This document shows, in pieces, positions 29,301 through 44,300 of a DNA stretch of 64,000 bases (the first letter of the stretch is position 1; each line of letters begins with the position of its first letter). The stretch is from the NCBI GenBank assembly GCA_963082875.1, contig OY720098.1, positions 15,190,001 to 15,254,000 on the forward strand. The letters run 5' to 3'. Position numbers and translations under genes: made by a program. This stretch comes from Corella eumyota. Taxonomy: Eukaryota; Chordata; Ascidiacea; Phlebobranchia; Corellidae. The notes under the pieces are model-generated. The model made no database searches, had not been told where the DNA came from, and worked only from the letters and a program-made list of their open reading frames with translations.

Positions 29301-32300
29301 TGTCTTCTACAAAAAACAACCCCACTTACATATACAACTATGAGTACAATTAGAGTCAATAAAACAGAGAGATTGTCCTTTAAATTCTGTAAAAATAGGT
29401 GAAATACTGATTCATTTTTTATATTGGTACCACTACTTTTACACTAGCCTAACCAACAATTTTAAAACATTTTGTAAAAATTAACAAACAGTTATAAACT
29501 TTTAATATTTAAAAAATAAAAAACCTGAAGTTTTGTAGCTATGGTAGAAAAATCAATTGGGTTCGGAGCTACCAAAAAATCTGCACCAAATGAAGTTAAA
29601 TGATTACACATACAAACTACTAACTTGTTTGTTGTTTCATCACTTACTGTGCAACCTACAAACATAACAATAAAATAAAAAGACTTAAAACAAGCAAATT
29701 AAAATAGAAGAAAAACAATAAAAAAAATATAAACAAAAAAACATGTAATGTTTATGGTAGTTACTACATACCAGTAGTTTCCCACTTTTCAACTGTCTCG
29801 TTCCAAAATCGACAAGACGTCACAAAGTTGTAAAGTGTGTAGTTTGTTAGAGTTCGATTGGAATCTATCGTTACATTTTTAAATTGATCTAAAATAAAAC
29901 ATGTAATCAGAAAACTTGTTGCTAAATTGTTAAATTGTAATACTGTAATAACTTTAGGCATTTTATGGCAAAACTTTTAACTTACTTTTTTTTTTCAAAT
30001 TGCACAATTACTTAAAAATAAACATATTGTTTAAGTTTTACCATACCCATAATGTACAATAAAACTCATTTTTACCAATTTCATGAATTCCAAAAACATA
30101 TCTTCCAGGTGTCATTGTATTTCCATCTAATCTTATTCTAAACTGATTTTCAGATTTCTGAGTTAAGTCAGGTAAATCATAAACAAAAGTGTGGTTTTCT
30201 GTTGTTGGAAACATTTTCAAACTATAGAAAATAATTTCAATCAATATAAAATAACATAAATCCATATACAGTTAAATTAAGTTTGGTGTAAAGATTAAAA
30301 AATTTAAAAAAAATTGGAGTAGCCTGTTATAAAAGGAAATAAAAAAGATTTAAAAAATAGTTTTTTAATTTTATTTGTTTAAAAAAAAACTTACATTTAC
30401 TTTTTTAACACTTCACTATGTTTTTTGAAAAAAGTTTAATATAAATAAGTTAATCAAACCTTTTTGCATATAAAAAGTAAATTCTTAGTGAAATATCTTG
30501 ATATGGATGAATTTCCAAATACAACACATCATCATAATTTCGAATATTTAATTCGTGGTACACCATATTTTCTTCTCCGGAAGGTACAAAAATATATGAT
30601 TTTGGGTTGGTTTTTGAAAACAATGATTGAACAGGAATTTCTATTCGAAATGTGCTTTAACATAAATATTACAATGTTAATACGGCTGAGTTTATAACTA
30701 ATTTTAAATAAAATAAAAAGAAAAAAATGGTAAAAGTTAAAAAAGTTATAAAGTTAAAGATTAGGTAAAATTTGTATGTATTTTAAAGCAATTAAATTAT
30801 AAATTAAATTTGTTTTATAAAACAGACATGTTTTAAGACACATATGTTTTATGACATGAGTTAAAAGAAATCAAATCATTTGTGTAAAGTTTGGTTTATT
30901 TGCAACACCTTTTATGCTTTTTTTTGTTATGTATATAAATTTATTTTCAATGTGGGGAGGTCAAATGCGCAACCTTAACATAGTGTAACATCAGTTACTT
31001 CAACCCAGTCTTAAGTTGCCTGTGGCAGTTTGGGATATTGTATAGCTTATAATTGCCCAATAATTAGGCTGCTGATTAAGTATTGGCTCAGCTCATACCG
31101 TTTATAGCACCTTACTCAATGTTGTAGCAACTAAACCCAAACAAAGATTTTTAAATATTATTAATCCTATTTAAAGAATGCTTTTTAAAAAATTCAAAAG
31201 GGGCTTTAATTCTGGTAATATTGTTATTTAATCTATTAAGATAGTCACGCTTTACTTCCTTTTTAAAGATTTGTTTTAAAATATTATTTTTTAATATTTT
31301 TCTTTTTCAATACAATTTTTTTTTAAATAATTTTTAAAACAAATAAGTAATTTTACTTGTTTGAGGCATGTCCAAATGGTTTGGAACCATTAGAAAAAGT
31401 AAAAGATAGACTAACAACTGATGACCTTACATTGTCTGCACTTCCATCCCATATAAAAGGGTTATCATCAAAAATTAAAAGCTAAAAGTTAAAACAAGAT
31501 ATAATGTTGAATAGTAATAAAAACAGAGTTTATGAAATTTTAAATTAAGTAAAGATTTATAATATACATAAATCTAAAATATATTCTTCAATCATTAAGT
31601 TTACCTCGCTTTGAATAACTTCTTCAGATTTATTTAAATTAGAGCATTCATTAAAACTTATATCACTACTTAGTAAAAGTTTCCTCATCAAATCTTGACC
31701 TTCTAAAATAAAAAAAGTAATTAAAAAAAAGAAAATCTGAGAATTTACTAATTTTTTTTATTTCTTTTGTTTTCAAATTTTTAGTTACCTTTTTCATTAC
31801 TATTATTAAAAGAATTGCACAAGTCAGATAATGAATTTTTTTGACTTTGCAAACTTAAGCCTTGAGTGTTAATCATTACAGTGGGTTCCCCAGGCAATTT
31901 TTGTTTTAACACCGAATTTGATAATAAATTTACAGAATTCATGGCATTGGTAGCTACTTGTATTGCCTAAAGAAATATTTTACAATAAGTCAACTTACCA
32001 TTTTTTTACTAACTACATATTTAAAAAAATAAATGTCACATACCAAATTTTGATTATTTTTTGTAAGTTGTTCTTTTGCCAACTTATCTTCTTTTCTTTT
32101 TTGCACCCTCTCAAGTGGGGACAAAAAAAGTTCCTCTTCATTTAAAACAACATAAGAACTTTCAGTTGTTACAGCTGGAGCGGAAAATATTGGAACGGGA
32201 ACGACGTTAGAGTTGTCAACATTAACATTTGATAAAACTTGATGTTGAGTTGCTTGAATAACATTTTTAATTCCAACTATCATAATTGATGCAGTTTCTT

Positions 32301-35300
32301 CTATATCTTCGGATGCATAAGTTTCTGCCAAACTACAAATAAAAAAATACACATTTTAGGACTAATTTAAAGTTTTAGTAAAATCTATTTAAAATTAACA
32401 TAAAAAGTCTACAAATTTTCAATAATTTTTTTTTTACTTTTCAACTAAACTACTCCTTTGAGATAGAGCTTCAATAGTGCTAAGTTGTGATGTGTTTCGA
32501 ACTTCTGATGGGACTTCAGTTAGACTACCCAATGTGCTACAGGATTGTTGAATTCCTAACAACATAAACACATTTTTTAATCTTTAAAAGCTTTAAATGG
32601 TATCATAGCACAAAATATAAAACCGGCAGCGTGATGTAGTGGTAAGAACACTTGCTACACCACACATGAGGTCGTGAGTTCAATCCCCACTGATCTCATG
32701 CTGTAGCGCCCTTGAGTAAAGTGCTATAAACGGTATAAACTCCTGCTGAGCCAGCACTTAATCAGCAGTACAATTATCGGGCAATTAAAATCTATGTAAT
32801 ATCCCAAACTGCTACAGGCAACTCGAGACTGGGTTGGTATAATTGGTAGTATCTGAAAATTTACATAAATCTTTTACAATAAAACTGTTTATTGTTAATT
32901 TCAAAACAAGAAAAAGCATAATAAACGTATATACCATTTAAATCACTATCTTCATCAAACTTTCCAATCACAGCATCAAGTAGTTGGGTTCGAATTTTTA
33001 CTTTTGTTTCAATATTTTGATTTGAATTGTTTATCTAAACATAATATTTATATCCAAACCAATTAATTAATTTAAAATTTATTTTTACAATAGTATAGTT
33101 TCTAGAAATATGTTTTCTTACAAATTAAAAGTTGAGGAATAAATTTAAATAAATTTTAATTTGCAAGCATAAAAATGCACATATTTTTTTAAAGTTTTTA
33201 AGTAGACCTGTTGGTTTAAAACTCCCGACACCGAAGCAGATAATTGAGATAAACTTTGGATTCCAACTGTCAATATTTCTGAGATTGTAAAGTTATCAAG
33301 CATTTCTATTTCAACGTCCTGTACAACACTTGAAGTCATTACACAAATGCAGATACAAAAATCATGAAGTATATATTAATAAACTGGCAGCGTGGTGTAG
33401 TGGTAAGAACACTTGCTACACCACAATGGGGTCATGGGTTCAATCCCCACTGCTCTCATGCTGTAGCGCCCCTTGAGTAAGGCGCTATAAACGGTATGAA
33501 CTCCTGCTGAGCCAGCACTTAATCAGCAGCATAATTATCGGGCAATTATAATCTATAATATCCCAAACTGCCACAGACAACTCGAGACTGGGTCAGAGTA
33601 ACTGATGTTACTCGATGTTTAGGTCGCAAATTCGACCTTCCCACATCGAAGATAAAGATATATACAAAAAAATAATTTTATGGACAAATTTTATATTGTT
33701 AGATTGTGGTATTAGATATTTTGCATAAATATTTATAATTAGTTTGCATAAATTACCTGAGCTTCATAAACTGTAACATTCAGATGACTAACAGCCCATT
33801 CACCATATTCATCTATAATTCTAACTTGAATCCAAACACTATATAAACAATTATTTCAAGTTAAATTGTGCAAATCAGTCAAAAATAGTTTCATAAAATT
33901 TAAACCTCTTACATTTAAACCCTTTTATTTTAACTCCTTTGTTTAAAATTTAATCTCGATTACAACTGAACACCTTTACCTAAACTTCTTATAACTGAAC
34001 CCTTTATTTGACCTTTTTACAACTATACCCCTTTATCTAAACCCTTTTATTTAACACCCTATCTTGGACATCTTATATTTGATTCCATTTTTTTATAGAG
34101 TTTAAATGTTAAGGTGTATGGAGTTTAAATGTTAAGGGAATCAAATGCAAGAAGTTTAGATAAAGTGGTTTAAATAAAGTGGTTTCAATGTAAAGTGTTT
34201 ATGTAAAGGATTCAAATGTCTTAGCACTGCTAAAAATGTTACACAAATGAAGTCGTTTTTGCATAAGGTGCGTGGTTTTAAAAAATGATTTTAAATTTTA
34301 CTTGTAATTATTTTCTTTTCGTCCAGGAGGCAAGTATTTATCAGCAAGAGTTTCATTATTTCCATATGATAACAATAATAAAGGATCACTTTGGTTCACG
34401 TGATAGAGCACCTAAGATGATAATATAAGATTAGCATTTTAATATTCAAATATTATCTTAAATATTTTTGTATAAAAATAATTGATAACTCAATAAAAAT
34501 CGATTGCATTCACTAACCTAACTCCAAGTACAATAATGTTAAACTCTATTAACAACTGGTTTTTATCCTTTTTAAGCTGTAGTGCCAAATTTGAAACGTG
34601 AAGTTTGTAAGAGGGGCAAAAAGCAAAAAAATAAAGAAAAGCAACAACAAACTACAAACAAGCAAAGTAAAAAATATGAAAGCAAATTTAATGCCAAACT
34701 TTATATTTTTTTTGTATATTTCTTTATCCTAACATAAACATAGAGTAACATCAGTTGCTCCAACCCAGTCTAGAGTTTCTTTTAGCAATTTAGGATATTA
34801 TATAGATTATAATTGCTTGGTTATTATGCTGTTGATTAAGTGCTGGCTCAGCAGGAGTTTATACCATATATAGCCCCTCACTCAAAGGTGCTACAGCATG
34901 AGAGCAGTGGAGATTGAACCCACGACCTCATGGTAGTGTAACAAGTGTTCTTACCACTACACTAAGATGCCAGTCAATTTCGGCTTTCAACTTTTTTAAA
35001 GTTTGCAACATTATTGTTGTCATATCGCTATGTACCCTGACGGTATAAATATAAGGTCCTTCGTAACCAATTTTCCCATTGCTACAACATTGTAACAACA
35101 AAGCAATTTACCTATAGTTAAACTTTAAGAGACCGGTTGAAAATTATTTTTATAAACCATAGTTGACAAATAAAAAAACAATGTAATTTTATTATTACTT
35201 GGTATCCTAAAGTGTAGTCACTTGGTGATATAGGCACATTTCGATCCACATTAATTCCTTCATCCCGCCAACCTTTGCAAGTAATAGTAAAAGTTGTATT

Positions 35301-38300
35301 TATGGCAATACCTACAAAAAGCCAAATTTTTAAAAAAATCATACAACCCCCCCCCCCCAAAAAAGAGCCATGTCAACTGGTAAAGAATAACCAAGATGCA
35401 TAGTTGTAAGAATTTTGACAAGATTATTAAGCAAAAAACTTTGATTAAGGCTTTAACAAACAAAAAAAAGACCTAATAACAAAAATAATTTAAAAAAAAA
35501 ACACAAAATAAATGTGTAAAAAAATTAAAAAAAAATTTGATTATCGATTTACTTTAATTATTTAAAAAATATTAAAAAATAAACCTTGTTGAGGAGAAAT
35601 CTCACATCTTCCATTATAGGGAAGCAAGTTTGTTTTTATTTCAACTTCTGTTAACCCAGTCTCAAAACCAACAATATTTCCTTCAACTCGAACATGGTAT
35701 TTTTTTCCACGTTTTAAAACATTCGATTTTATTGCCAAATACGGTTTAAAATTACCTTAATAAAATCATTGGTTTTTCAATTGTAAAATATATATTTAAA
35801 TAGTTTGATACCATCACCAAATTATTTTAATTGTTTTTTTTAAATAATAACTTTAACAGGGTACAAATTAACGTTTAAAAAATGATTCGCTAAAAATAAG
35901 GTGGCATTTTTAGAGCAATGATTAGGCCCAAGCCTTGATATTCGTTTTTTTATAACACTTGACGCCTTGCGTAGCATTTTTAAAACTTTATTGCGAATGA
36001 AAAATTAAGGAAGTAAAATTTACGCATTGTGAGATCATGGAAGTTATTGGTATTAAATGCCTTGTAGTAACCTACATTTACGCAGGATTATGTTGATGTA
36101 TTTAAATTAATTTAAAACAGGTTTAAAATAGCTTCATTAGAAATACATAAATATACACAGATGTTTCATTATTACCTAATCAATTTTTGGTTGATTCGCT
36201 ATTTCTAATATATTTGTAAAAAACGATTCGCTAATTTTAAAAAACAATTCGCTTTTAGGACCAGTTATTTCGTTCCCTGGTTAAATAAAGATCACAAGTT
36301 TTAAAATTAACTATAACATGAGAATTTTTGCATACCTGTGGTAGTCATGTTTTCAAATTGTTCAACATAACTGAATTTTTCGACGACAGATTGATCTTCA
36401 GTTAAAATTGTATTAGATTCATACAAAGACCAAATGTATGATATTTTTGTAGAATTTGCGATAATAGTCCCAGCATTATTATTTATGTGTTCAACTTTAA
36501 ATGAAATTGAATTTCTTGGATTCATTTTTAAGTTGCAATTTGTAAGGCATAAAATTCTATAATATAAGAATTAAAAATTAAATAGCACAGTAAGAAATAA
36601 GAAAAAGATGACACAAACTTAATTATTTAATAAGAATAGTTGTTTAATTAAAACTAGTTTTATAAACATTATTTAATCAATGTATAAAGTTTTTTATTAA
36701 CATTTTGTAAAATTACATAACCTCATTAAAACACAAGATAGGAGGTTTAATGGTTATGGTAAGCTTCATTATTTAAATACATTTTATCTAAAACCAATTT
36801 ACCTTAAAATAGGTGGACCACCTTCCGTAACTTCAATGACTTGTGATGCTATTGCAAATCTAATACTATTAGGATCGCTTATTTTAACTCTAACAAGATA
36901 GGTCTTATTAAATTCCAACATGCTCGTATTCAACTAAAAGAAAAAACAATTCAGTTATTATCTGTTTTGTAATTTTAGTTAAGTCTGATTGACCCTTTTC
37001 TATCGATTCTCTTGTAATCTTAACTGTTCTTACTGATCAGTTCACAATCAGGCGATCAAAGCCAATAACATTGTGCCTAAATTATGTACAATCAGGTCCA
37101 GGTTTTTGCTATCTAACAAAGTTAACTATTACAGTAAAATTTTAATTTTATGTTAAACTTAAAAAACGTATTTCTACTGCCGTTTATTAAATATTCCTAC
37201 TGCTGTTTTATTAAATATTCCTACTGCTGTTTTATTAAGTTTAAATGTTTGGATTTTTTGCAATTTTTAAATTGCAAATTTCAAAAATTAAATAAAACTA
37301 AATTTCATCTACAAAGTTAATGTATTGTTAAACAAATTACATTTAATGGCGTTTATTTTTAAGTTAACTGTGCCCAACAAGCTTACCACACACAAAAAAT
37401 TAACACATCCAAACTTTTGAGCCATAGTTAATAAATAGTAATTGATGATTTTTGACCGCATGATTAGATCGGCATAACACTATTATGTTAAACACCTAAT
37501 GTACACCCAATACCTAATATATGTTAAGGTAATATACTTAAGTTAAGCATGAAATACCTTATTAAATAAAAAAAATTATAAAATGATTAATAAAAACTTA
37601 AAGTGTATACAATTGACACCCTTAAAATAAAATAATTATAGTGTTACAATATTTTATTTAAAAAAAATTATTTTAGTAACTGCACCTGAACTTTTCCACA
37701 AGTTTTATCGATAGAAGTGTTTAAGCTTGCACAACTGTAATTTCCAGAGATTGGATAATAACCAGAAGTAAGACAACTAGTGTTGGAAGAAACAAAATGA
37801 TAAGTTGTAGTGTCTAAAATTATAAAAAAAATACATTTGTAAACATAATGTATATACAGTAGTTTAAAACTATTACATATGGTTTTCATAGTTTAGACTT
37901 GATGTTTTAAAATAAACATAATAACTGCTTTAGTTACATAAATTAACCATGTAAACTAGAAATGTTAAAGTTTACCAGTAACATCACATTTGTAAGTGAT
38001 ATTAAGACAAAAACTGTCAGTTTCATTAACTTTTAGTTGAAGCCAACCAGGAACATCAACAAAACAAGACGTTTTTTTTGAGCAACTCTCGTTTAGATTT
38101 TTGTAAATTGGTTCCACAGTTGAACTATTTAAACTATACAAAATAATTTAAACTTCATAATGGTGCCAATGGCTATTTTTTATACAGCACTTTAAAAACA
38201 AATTAGGCAATGCACTATAAAAAAAAAAGCATTTATATTCTTACGCGAGGCTTTCGTTGACAAAATGAAACGATTGAAAATTTAAATGCTGAAGTGAATT

Positions 38301-41300
38301 ACCACATGAAATATTTTTGGTAGAACAAATTTCAATGGTAGACCAACCTAATCATAATGAAAATGTAAGGTTTTAACTAATAAATAAAATATAAAAAAAT
38401 TTATTAATAGTAAGGATCTAATTAACAATAATAAATAAACAAACCTGAAAATCCATTAAAATTAATTGAAGCTTCTTCTAAACTTTCATTAAAAGCCTTA
38501 CTTACAAGTATTGGGCAAGACCAAATAAAGTTTAAATATAAATTTGATTCTTTATTTGTAGACAACTTATCCAAATCATACGAATCAGTTGCTGCATTTA
38601 GGTTAATTAGTTCATTATATCCCACGGCTCTGCGAATCCCATATTGAATTCCTGCCACAAGAGGAGGTAGAGCAATTTCTAGGTAAATACAATCTGATGA
38701 ATTAACACCAGAAACTTGATACATTGCAACATTAATGCAAATTAAATATAAGCCAACTTTCAAAAACCTAGGCTGAATGGTAACCGATTCTGATTTTGAA
38801 GTAAATTTAAGCCCTGGTACAAATTCAAAGCAGTATGAAGGGCTTAAAAAAAACTTGAAATCGGCAGGCAATAAATTGCATTTTTTTGAGTTAGGAACCA
38901 TTGATTTTAAGTTTATGGAATAAGCTTGCCAAGAAATTACATATTCTGATGTCAATTTACATGAAATAGTAATTGAGCTGTAAATTTTGATTTTTAGAAA
39001 ACTAAAAACTTTTCTAGGATTTTTAATGGAATTTTTATCAATTTTTTCCAAGAAAACATTAGGATAATCACACAGTATCTCAGTGACCAAAACATTTTGT
39101 GTCACATAGTTACTGGATAAGAGATTGAATCCATCAATTCTTAACTAAACAAAGTTATGTTAAATGCAATTTGTAAATTTATTAAATTTATTTTTTTTTA
39201 AATTTATATTTTACCTGAAAAGTACCGGAATATAAAAATGTTTGAAACCAAACAATTTCTAACTTTGCCACACCAGATATCAAATTTCCATCAAAAGAAT
39301 ATAAAAAAACATTAAACCCCTTAAATAAACTTGTATCTTCTGTTAATAGGTAAAAACTACTAGAGAAAATCCCCCGTTGAGTTAAACAATAATCTGCCAA
39401 AAGCCCAACTGAAAATAATGAAACGCCATTGAGACTGATTGAGTAACAAGATTGAGACCCAACCTTTATAAAATGAAAAAGAATATAATTTAACAATTCT
39501 AAATTTATTTTTTGCTTAATTAAAAAAATTAAACAACTTGTTACCTGTTCTATGAAAAATGTTATGTTTGTAGTTTTATTTGCTACTGGTGGGTTTAAGT
39601 AAGTTATTTCAATTTCTCCAACTTCTGCCAGAACTTCATAATTAACATTTACAGCTGATTTACTTTTAGGATTGTACATTGTAACAACAATATCAAAAGC
39701 ACCTTAAAATGTATTTTAACAGTTTATTTTTTTACTTTTTTTTAAAATAAATTTAAATGTTCCCCAACATATTACTTTCTGATACTTACTTTATATTTTA
39801 CTTTTCAACATATTACTTTCTGATACTTATTTTAAAAAGATTGACTGCTCTTATGTGTAATAAAGTTTTACATATATATTAAAAAAATCCTAGCAGTTAT
39901 ATAAAAGTTTAAAGACTTAAAATCAACAAATTGAAAACTACAAAAAATATAATTTTAAGATAGAAGATTGTAGCATACCAGGTAACATATGCTGAATTAA
40001 TACAGATGATTGTTGATTGTAATCATTCGCAGTATATTTAGCCTGCGAATTTTTATCTAGGTACAAGAGATCATCTTCATCTAAATTTTTTAGAGCTTTA
40101 AGTGTAAAATGATCCCTGTAAAAAAGTGTCTTAGTTTAAATAAATCTTTAAATATTTAAGTTTCTAACATTAAAAAAAATTTATTCTACACTACAATAAA
40201 ATAGACTTAGTTTTCTGTTAGATAACCTATATATACCTTGTTATTGTATTACTTGTAACTTTTTCATGAAAAAAACTATCATTTAAGTGTAAATCATATT
40301 CCAAAGTAACAAATTGCCAAACAACACTAATGTTAGATCCAAATACACTTGAAACTTCAATTACAGAAATTTTACTTAAAGGAAGATAAAATGTCGATTC
40401 CCTAAAAATATATATGAACTCACAAATGTACACTAGCAAAATACATAAAATTCTAAACTAAAAAATAATAAATTTAAAAAGTTTTTATTTTTTCATCAAA
40501 CAAAAACCAAGCAAAAATTACTTTGCAAAAGATGACTTTCCAAATAATAATGAATAGATTTCAGAATTTTTGTGAAAAATATTAATGCCTGTAATTTCCT
40601 GATCAAAATCGATATAACCTATTTTCGTAACCAAATCAGATATTTCATCATAAACGTGAAAAACATTGTTGAAAAATTTGGTGGAATTGCTGACAGCATT
40701 GCTAGCAAAGGTTTTAAGTGAATAAACCCCAACAGAGTCGTATTCGTACTTAAATACAACATAATTATCCTTTCCAAAAAGTAAGGGGGAATGTTTAATG
40801 GTGGTTGTGTTATCTTCAAAAGTCAGGGTATATGTTACATGGCTACCTGTAATATAAGAATAAATACCTTGAACTTAAATTAAATAACAATAAGTGGGTC
40901 ACGTATGTTGTCCGGTTCTAGACAAAACAATGCTTCGTTTACTATTGGAGAAAATCCATAATCCGTATGTGATAACTCTTTTTCACCTTAATCCAGACAA
41001 GGGAATTAAGAAGAGTAATTAAGTTTTGTCTACCTTGAACCATAATCCGTAGGTGATAATTCTCTTCCACCGTAATCCAGACGAGATAATGTAGGAATGG
41101 TAGTGTAATTATGTTTTGTCTAGAACCGGACAACATACGTGATCTTAATAAGTTATTCGGGTTACAGTTTATATAACATTTTATCTTACAAATTTAAATA
41201 ACCTTTAATAAAGTTTGGTATAAAAGATTTTATTTTGATGTAAAAGTAAGTTACCTTGCATAACAGAAATTTCAAAGGTAAGTTTAGTATTGGCTAAAAC

Positions 41301-44300
41301 CTCTATTGTAGAATTAGATGCAATATTTGTTAGTTTGGTTTTCTCATACTTTACATTTGTTACAATTTCATCAATAATCTCCATTACTTCAAACTGATAA
41401 AGTAATTCTATTTGACTAACACTGTTGCTCAACAAACAGTTAACTTCAACACTGCCAACCGATTCATACCCAAATGTGTAGTTTAAAGGAAAATGATCTA
41501 AAATTCAAAAAATATTAATTTAGGCAGTCATTTAAACAAAATTATTTGAACAACAAAATTTAAAAACACTTTTTAATTTACTACCTATTTCATATTTTCT
41601 GTAACTACTGTAAAAACTAAAAATTCCTTGTTGATTTGCATATTTCCAAACTGCATTTACATCACTAGAATACCCAGTTTTAGCACTCACTGATGATTTA
41701 GATTTTAATTTTGCTGTAAAACTGACAAAGCCAGTTGGAAAAGGAACATAACTAATATTATTCCCAATCAAAACATATTCGCCGATATCCAATGGATTTT
41801 GAACAACAATTGTTTCAAAATATATCTGGTTAAGTTCACCAAATACATTTTTTACTTCAACTGCTATTGTGTAGTTTCCAGGATTTCGATAAACATGACT
41901 TAGAAAATGTAGGTCAGTTTCTAATGGAGAAGTTCTAGTTAAATTTTCATAAAAATGAAAAGTTGTGTTGTCGCCAAAATCAACAAAATATCCTAGTTCA
42001 GATCCTTTTTTTACTTGAACTTTTAACCAAAATAAATCCACTTTAGTGCGAAGAAATCTAAACATTTTGAATTGATTTTAATGTTAATTATCTTACAAAA
42101 TAAGGTTTACTTTTTTTAATTTTTAAAAAAGGCAATTGTTTTAACCTTAAGGTTTTTGTCAAATTTCTTAATACTTTTACTGCGTTTCAAGAAAATACAA
42201 TCCTTTTCTAAACTTTATAATCAGTATTTATCTAATAACAGAGAGACTTATTTTTATAAGTATGAAATTTAATATATATATTGTTTTTGTTACTTTTACT
42301 GTTCTTAGTATTCTTTGTTTAAGCAGTCATTAGTAACCCAAAAAACAAAGATTAACTATTCCAGCTTAAACACCATAACCTGTTTAAGTGCTTTTACTAG
42401 TATTAAATATTTTTTACTAGTGCTAATTGACTTGTCAATAAATTTATAAGCTTGACAAAAGCTAACCACAAATTATTTGTATTTTTTACAATAACCCAAT
42501 TATTTTTTAAAAAAATAAGATAAATTTAAAAAAAAAACTTGAAAAAAATATTCTTACTTGACCCCTCATTAAATATACTAAAACAACCTGTTTTAACTAC
42601 CACATACAGGAATATTAACAGCTTACTTTAACAAAATTAAGTTATTAAAATCAATAAATAAATGTTTTATTAAATACCTTGGTGATACTTTTTCAACCAT
42701 CAAACCACTTATATTCACTCCCACTTGAACTGTTTTAGTGATGTTAATTGAGCTGACATTGTTATAAACAAACAATTGCACATTATAAATGCCAATGGCT
42801 TTATATCTACAAAATATTATTTAACTATTGTAAAAAATAGGCTTTAAGAACAAAAAATTGCATTTTTGTGACAAAAAAATAATTCTTCCAGTTTACTTAG
42901 AAAGGAAATAAAAGTTAAACACTAATTTTGGTTATTTTTTAACAAAACTAAAAATATTAAAACAAAACTTTTAGATTTTATACCGGTGTGTCAATGTAAA
43001 TTGATTTGTATGTTCGTCAAAATTTCCCAAGACTAATGTCTTCCCAAATTTATCTCCAAAATTGACAACAACTTTACCACGTGGATATTTAGGTTTATGG
43101 AAGACATAAAAATATGATTCAAAATTGGGTAATATTGATGGGGCACAAAATAGCTTTAAAGTACTAATGGGAATTTCATAAACCAAATAAAATGCAACAT
43201 TTTCCTTATTGAAGCCATTTAAGGCTTGAATTGAAATATTATAATTACTTTCTTCTTCAAATAGAAAACATACTTGTCTAAAAAAAAAACATTATTGGAA
43301 CAAAACAAAAATATCTTCGAAGTTTTATTTTCCCTATAGCAATAAAAAGTATTATACACTTGAATTATAGAATATAAAGGTTAGATAAAGTTTACAACTA
43401 AAATTAAACCTTGTGTAGCTTTCACCAACTTGGCCAAGATGTTCAATAATTGAAAAATTTTCTGTAAACATCCATTTCATAATTATGTTGCTACCTTCCA
43501 TTATTTTAGTTTCAATACAGAATGTTTCTTGTATTTGAAAAAATGTTTTGTTGGGTTTAATTATGGCTGTCAAGCCTTTAATTGGAACTTCAAATTGAAC
43601 AGTAGTTATGGCACTTACTGCTGGATTGCTTGGTAAATTAAAACAAGTTACCACAATTTTATAAGCTAATATGTCATTTGCATTAAGACAACTAATATTA
43701 TCTCCCTGATATAAAGACAGAGGTATATGAGCAATACCTTGTCTTAAATTATCATCAAAATAAAATAAAGTCGTTAACTCATCAAGGTTAGTCTTGGCAA
43801 GAGTTTCAGGTATAGAATAGTTTCCGAAATACACCTTACAATTAATATCAGAACCATGCCGAACAGACCATTGATGTTTATAGGTTTTTCCGTATACAGC
43901 CCGTACACTACCTTCCATCACTAACCCTTGTATAGGAACCAACACCCTTGCTACTCCAGTGACATTAGAGGTAGAAATATAATTTGTACATCTAATACCA
44001 ACATAATATAGCCCTTCTGTTTTGTATCTATGGTAAGTAAGTGGAAGAGGTAAGTCTATTAAAGATATGTTTTCGGGTTGGGATTGGTCACCATAATTCC
44101 AAGTACATTGCAACATTTTACCACTTATACCATAAGTCGTAATTTTGGCCAATTCACCCGGTTGTATTGGAGTAACAAAAGCATGTAATAACAAGATTGG
44201 TAATAATTCTTCTAATACAACAATGGTCTCTGAAATTGCATGCCAATTTCTTGTATTGCTGATGTTTATGGTAATATTATACTGTCCAGGAATTGTGTAA

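Noticed and set aside
30464-30697. Plus-strand open frame of about 77 codons
   Set aside because: It lies exactly over minus-strand polycystin exon 67, whose frame fits neighbouring splice phases.
33384-33460. tRNA gene suggested by A and B boxes
   Set aside because: The cloverleaf is degraded and is always joined to the same ~200-bp body and A-rich tail, so these are SINE heads and not tRNA genes.
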